44,190 bases of DNA from Sulfurovum sp. (lineage in GTDB: Bacteria > Campylobacterota > Campylobacteria > Campylobacterales > Sulfurovaceae): contig JALSHU010000094.1 in the NCBI GenBank assembly GCA_026982075.1, positions 1 to 44,190 on the forward strand, in the 5' to 3' direction. Positions 41,034-44,190 of the stretch are shown piece after piece. The position numbers were made by a program, and so were the translations under genes. Under the pieces are notes generated by a model. It was given only the letters and a program-made list of their open reading frames with translations, had not been told where the DNA came from and did not search any database. Positions within the stretch are counted from its first letter, which is position 1. Each line of letters begins with the position of its first letter.

Positions 41034-42371
41034 ATGGCTCAAAAGGCGATTAGAGAGTATGACGCAAAGTCAATTCTAGCAAAACATTGGGATAAGTATT
41101 TCCCAGATTTTACTTATTCATATGAAACAGTACTGGTACAAAACGGATCAGAACTTAAAGAAGCAGCAAAAACACATAAATGGTTAAATGAAAAAACATT
41201 GGTAGCAAAACCAGATATGCTTTTTGGGAAAAGGGGTAAAAATGGATTGGTACTTTTTAAAGATCAAAAACCTGGTGATGTAACCTTAGAAAAAGCTGCA
41301 AGTTGGATTGATGAAAAAGGTGGAGAGAAACAAGAAGTTTATTTTTCATTTGACGGTGATACTCCAACAGGAGAGCCATCAATTGATTACTTAACACATT
41401 TTTTAGTTGAACCATTTATGCCACACACGCAGGAAGAAGAGTATTATATCTCTGCCACATGTGTGGGTGATGATGATATGTTATATATGTCTGCAGAAGG
41501 TGGAATGGAAGTTGAAGAAGGTTGGGATGAAAAGGTAACAGAAGTTGCTTTTGCTATCACTGATACTGAAGATCAAATAGCCTCTAAGATTAGAGCAAAT
41601 ATACCTTCTGATGTTGCAGACAAAGATAAAGAAGCATATGCAGAGTTTGCTATTGGATTTTTCAAAGCATACCGTGAATTAAACTTTGCATATTTAGAAA
41701 TTAACCCATTTGTTCTTCAAGGTAAAAAAGTTGAGCTTCTCGATATGGTAGCAAAGCTTGATGATACTGCTGGATTTATGATGGTTAACGAATGGGGCAA
41801 TGTTGAATACCCAACTTCATTTGGTATGGAAGAGAAATCTCCAGAAGTATTAGCAGTTGAAGAAGCAGATGCTAAAACAGGTGCCTCACTTAAACTTACT
41901 TTACTTAAGCCAGAAGCTAGAATTTGGACAATGGTTGCTGGTGGTGGTGCTTCAGTTGTATATGCTGATACTATTGCGGATATGGCAGGTATTGAAGATC
42001 TCGCAAATTATGGAGAGTACTCTGGTGGACCAACAACGGGTGAAACAAAATTTTATGCTGAAACACTTTTTGATCTTATGACAAGAGAACCTGATCCAAG
42101 TGGTAGAGGTAAAGTGCTTATTATTGGGGGTGCGATTGCAAACTTTACAGATGTTGCAAAAACATTTACAGGCATTATTCAAGCCTTTGAAAACTACCAA
42201 GATAAGCTCAAAGCAGTAGATGTTAAAATTTATGTAAGACGTGGTGGACCAAATTATGAAAAAGGTCTTAAAGATATTAAAGAAGCAGCTGACAGAATGG
42301 GTCTTTACATCGAAGTATATGGGCCAGAAACACACGTAACAGATATTGTACGTATGGCATTAGAAGCGTAG
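41034..42371 (+). CDS. aclB: ATP-citrate lyase subunit B (rTCA)
   Basis: AQKAIREYDAKSILAKHWDKYFPDF...; ATP-grasp-like; GGAG RBS supports 41034; adjacent to aclA. Confidence 0.93.
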   Translation: MAQKAIREYDAKSILAKHWDKYFPDFTYSYETVLVQNGSELKEAAKTHKWLNEKTLVAKPDMLFGKRGKNGLVLFKDQKPGDVTLEKAASWIDEKGGEKQEVYFSFDGDTPTGEPSIDYLTHFLVEPFMPHTQEEEYYISATCVGDDDMLYMSAEGGMEVEEGWDEKVTEVAFAITDTEDQIASKIRANIPSDVADKDKEAYAEFAIGFFKAYRELNFAYLEINPFVLQGKKVELLDMVAKLDDTAGFMMVNEWGNVEYPTSFGMEEKSPEVLAVEEADAKTGASLKLTLLKPEARIWTMVAGGGASVVYADTIADMAGIEDLANYGEYSGGPTTGETKFYAETLFDLMTREPDPSGRGKVLIIGGAIANFTDVAKTFTGIIQAFENYQDKLKAVDVKIYVRRGGPNYEKGLKDIKEAADRMGLYIEVYGPETHVTDIVRMALEA

Positions 42372-42380
42372 GGAGAAGAT

Positions 42381-44183
42381 ATGGAAAGATTATATACTAA
42401 AGACACACAAGCAATTTTTTGGAATAACAATAAAACAGCTATACAAAGAATGCTAGATTATGATTATACAATTAAAAGAGATACCCCATCAGTAGCTGCG
42501 ATTGTAGCACCTACTTCAAACAATAAGTTTGAAAAGTTCTTTTTTGGAGCAGATGAAGTGATGATTCCACTTTTCAAGTGTACAGCAGATGCAAAAGCTG
42601 CTCAGCCTCAAGCTGATGTACTTTTAAATTTTGCTTCATTTAGATCTGCATATGATGTAACCATGGAAGCACTTGAAGTGGGTGGTTTCTCATCTATGAT
42701 GATTACAGCTGAAGGTATTCCAGAAAGATTAGCGCGTGGTATGAATCAAACAGCAAGAGAACATGGTGTAACCATCATAGGACCTGCAACTGTTGGTGCG
42801 ATTACTCCAGGTGCCTTTAAAGTTGCCAACATTGGTGGTACTATCTCTAATATTATTAATTCTAAACTGCACAGAGCAGGTTCTTGTGGACTCGTAACAC
42901 GTTCGGGTGGACTTTTTAACGAACTTTCTAATATTATTTCTATCAATGCAGATGGCATTGCTGAAGGTGTAGCTATTGGTGGAGACAGATTTGTTGGTTC
43001 CGTATTTATCGACAATCTTCTTAGAATGGAAAAAAACCCAGATGTGAAATATATGATATTACTTGGTGAAGTTGGTGGTACAGAAGAGTACAAAGTAATT
43101 GAAGCAGTTAAAAACGGTACTATTACTAAACCAATTATTGCATGGTGTATCGGTACAATTGCGAAGTACTATGATTCAGGTGTCCAGTTTGGTCATGCAG
43201 GTGCTTCGGCAAATGCTGAGTCTGAAACAGCAGAGTTTAAAAATAAGGCTATGGCTGAAGCAGGTATTCATGTACCGGCTACATTTAATGACCTTCCGGC
43301 AAAAATTAAAGAGGTCTTTGAATCACTTAATCTTGCTCCAATCCCTGAACCAGAGATTAATATTGTGCCAAAAGTTAGAAGAAGTAAAGAGTTTATTTGT
43401 ACTATTTCTGACGATAGAGGTGAAGAGTGTACTTACGCTGGATTCCCTATTTCTTCAGTAGCAACACCAAGTACTGGTAAAGGCATTGGTGATGTTATTT
43501 CACTTTTATGGTTCAAAAAACAGTATCCAGAGTGGGCTACTCAGTTTATTGAAACAGTGATTAAAACAGTTGCAGACCATGGACCAGCAGTATCAGGCGC
43601 GCACAATGCAAAAGTAACTGCACGTGCAGGGAAATCAGTGGTAGAATCACTTGTAACTGGTCTTCTTACAATTGGACCAAGATTTGGTGGTGCTATTGAT
43701 GGTGCAGCGAAATACTTTAAATATGCTGATGATAACAACCTTGATCCAAAAGGTTTCTTGCAGTATATGAAAGGTGAGGGTGTACCAATCCCAGGAATCG
43801 GACACCGTATTAAGTCATTGAAAAATCCAGACCTTAGAGTAACAGGTCTTATGGACTTTGCAAATGAGTATTTCCCAGCTACGCCACTTCTTGACTATGC
43901 AAGAACTGTTGAAGCATTGACAACATCCAAGAAGGAGAATCTCATTCTTAATGTGGATGGGACTATTGGTATCCTTATGGTAGATATGTGGAGAGCCTTA
44001 GGGTACTCAGAAGATGAAATCAATGAATTCATTGAGTCAGGTACACTTAATGCATTCTTTATCGTGGGACGTTCTATTGGATTCATTGGTCATGTACTTG
44101 ATGAAAAACGTCTTGCTATGCCTATGTACAGACACCCTATGGATGATATACTTTACGACGTCCAAAAAGCAGAAAAGATATAA
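42381..44183 (+). CDS. aclA: ATP-citrate lyase subunit A (rTCA)
   Basis: 600 aa: succinyl-CoA-synthetase-like module (FGHAGASA His region) fused to citrate-synthase-like C-terminus (PIPGIGHRIKS, GRSIGFIGHVLDEKR). Confidence 0.95.
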   Translation: MERLYTKDTQAIFWNNNKTAIQRMLDYDYTIKRDTPSVAAIVAPTSNNKFEKFFFGADEVMIPLFKCTADAKAAQPQADVLLNFASFRSAYDVTMEALEVGGFSSMMITAEGIPERLARGMNQTAREHGVTIIGPATVGAITPGAFKVANIGGTISNIINSKLHRAGSCGLVTRSGGLFNELSNIISINADGIAEGVAIGGDRFVGSVFIDNLLRMEKNPDVKYMILLGEVGGTEEYKVIEAVKNGTITKPIIAWCIGTIAKYYDSGVQFGHAGASANAESETAEFKNKAMAEAGIHVPATFNDLPAKIKEVFESLNLAPIPEPEINIVPKVRRSKEFICTISDDRGEECTYAGFPISSVATPSTGKGIGDVISLLWFKKQYPEWATQFIETVIKTVADHGPAVSGAHNAKVTARAGKSVVESLVTGLLTIGPRFGGAIDGAAKYFKYADDNNLDPKGFLQYMKGEGVPIPGIGHRIKSLKNPDLRVTGLMDFANEYFPATPLLDYARTVEALTTSKKENLILNVDGTIGILMVDMWRALGYSEDEINEFIESGTLNAFFIVGRSIGFIGHVLDEKRLAMPMYRHPMDDILYDVQKAEKI

Positions 44184-44190
44184 AAGTCTA

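Overview
The window looks like chromosomal DNA from an AT-rich, chemolithoautotrophic Campylobacterota (Sulfurovum/Sulfurimonas-like). This placement is inferred from aclBA, mqnE, fused ispDF and sequence style; no search was run. Left to right it carries: a truncated ferredoxin gene and two small hypotheticals; pntAB (-); a short malic enzyme; a DUF2868/DUF3482 GTPase pair; a minus-strand ispDF - degenerate response regulator - degenerate ATP-sulfurylase-like - pgpA cluster; mrp with a Cys-rich tail; a ~0.5 kb hairpin-rich intergenic region; a sulfate-assimilation operon (48-aa ORF, DUF2061, cysH of APS-reductase type, cysD, cysN, siroheme sulfite/nitrite reductase, SUMT); a TPP-riboswitch-led thiamine biosynthesis operon (thiC, thiO, thiS, thiG, thiE); a second TPP riboswitch leading an apparent thiamine capture/salvage operon (TonB-dependent receptor, YkoF-like protein, thiB, thiP, thiQ, phosphotransferase kinase); a type II TA pair; glmS and glnD (-); mqnE; a PRTase; trpG/pabA; a GT-like membrane protein; and aclBA of the reductive TCA cycle. 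The best candidates for something under-described are (a) the outer-membrane-to-kinase thiamine salvage operon, (b) the cluster pairing an active-site-eroded Sat homolog with a regulator that appears to have an eroded NtrC-type AAA+ core, and (c) the structured intergenic region plus 48-aa ORF upstream of the sulfate operon. No rRNA, tRNA, CRISPR, prophage or IS element was recognised.
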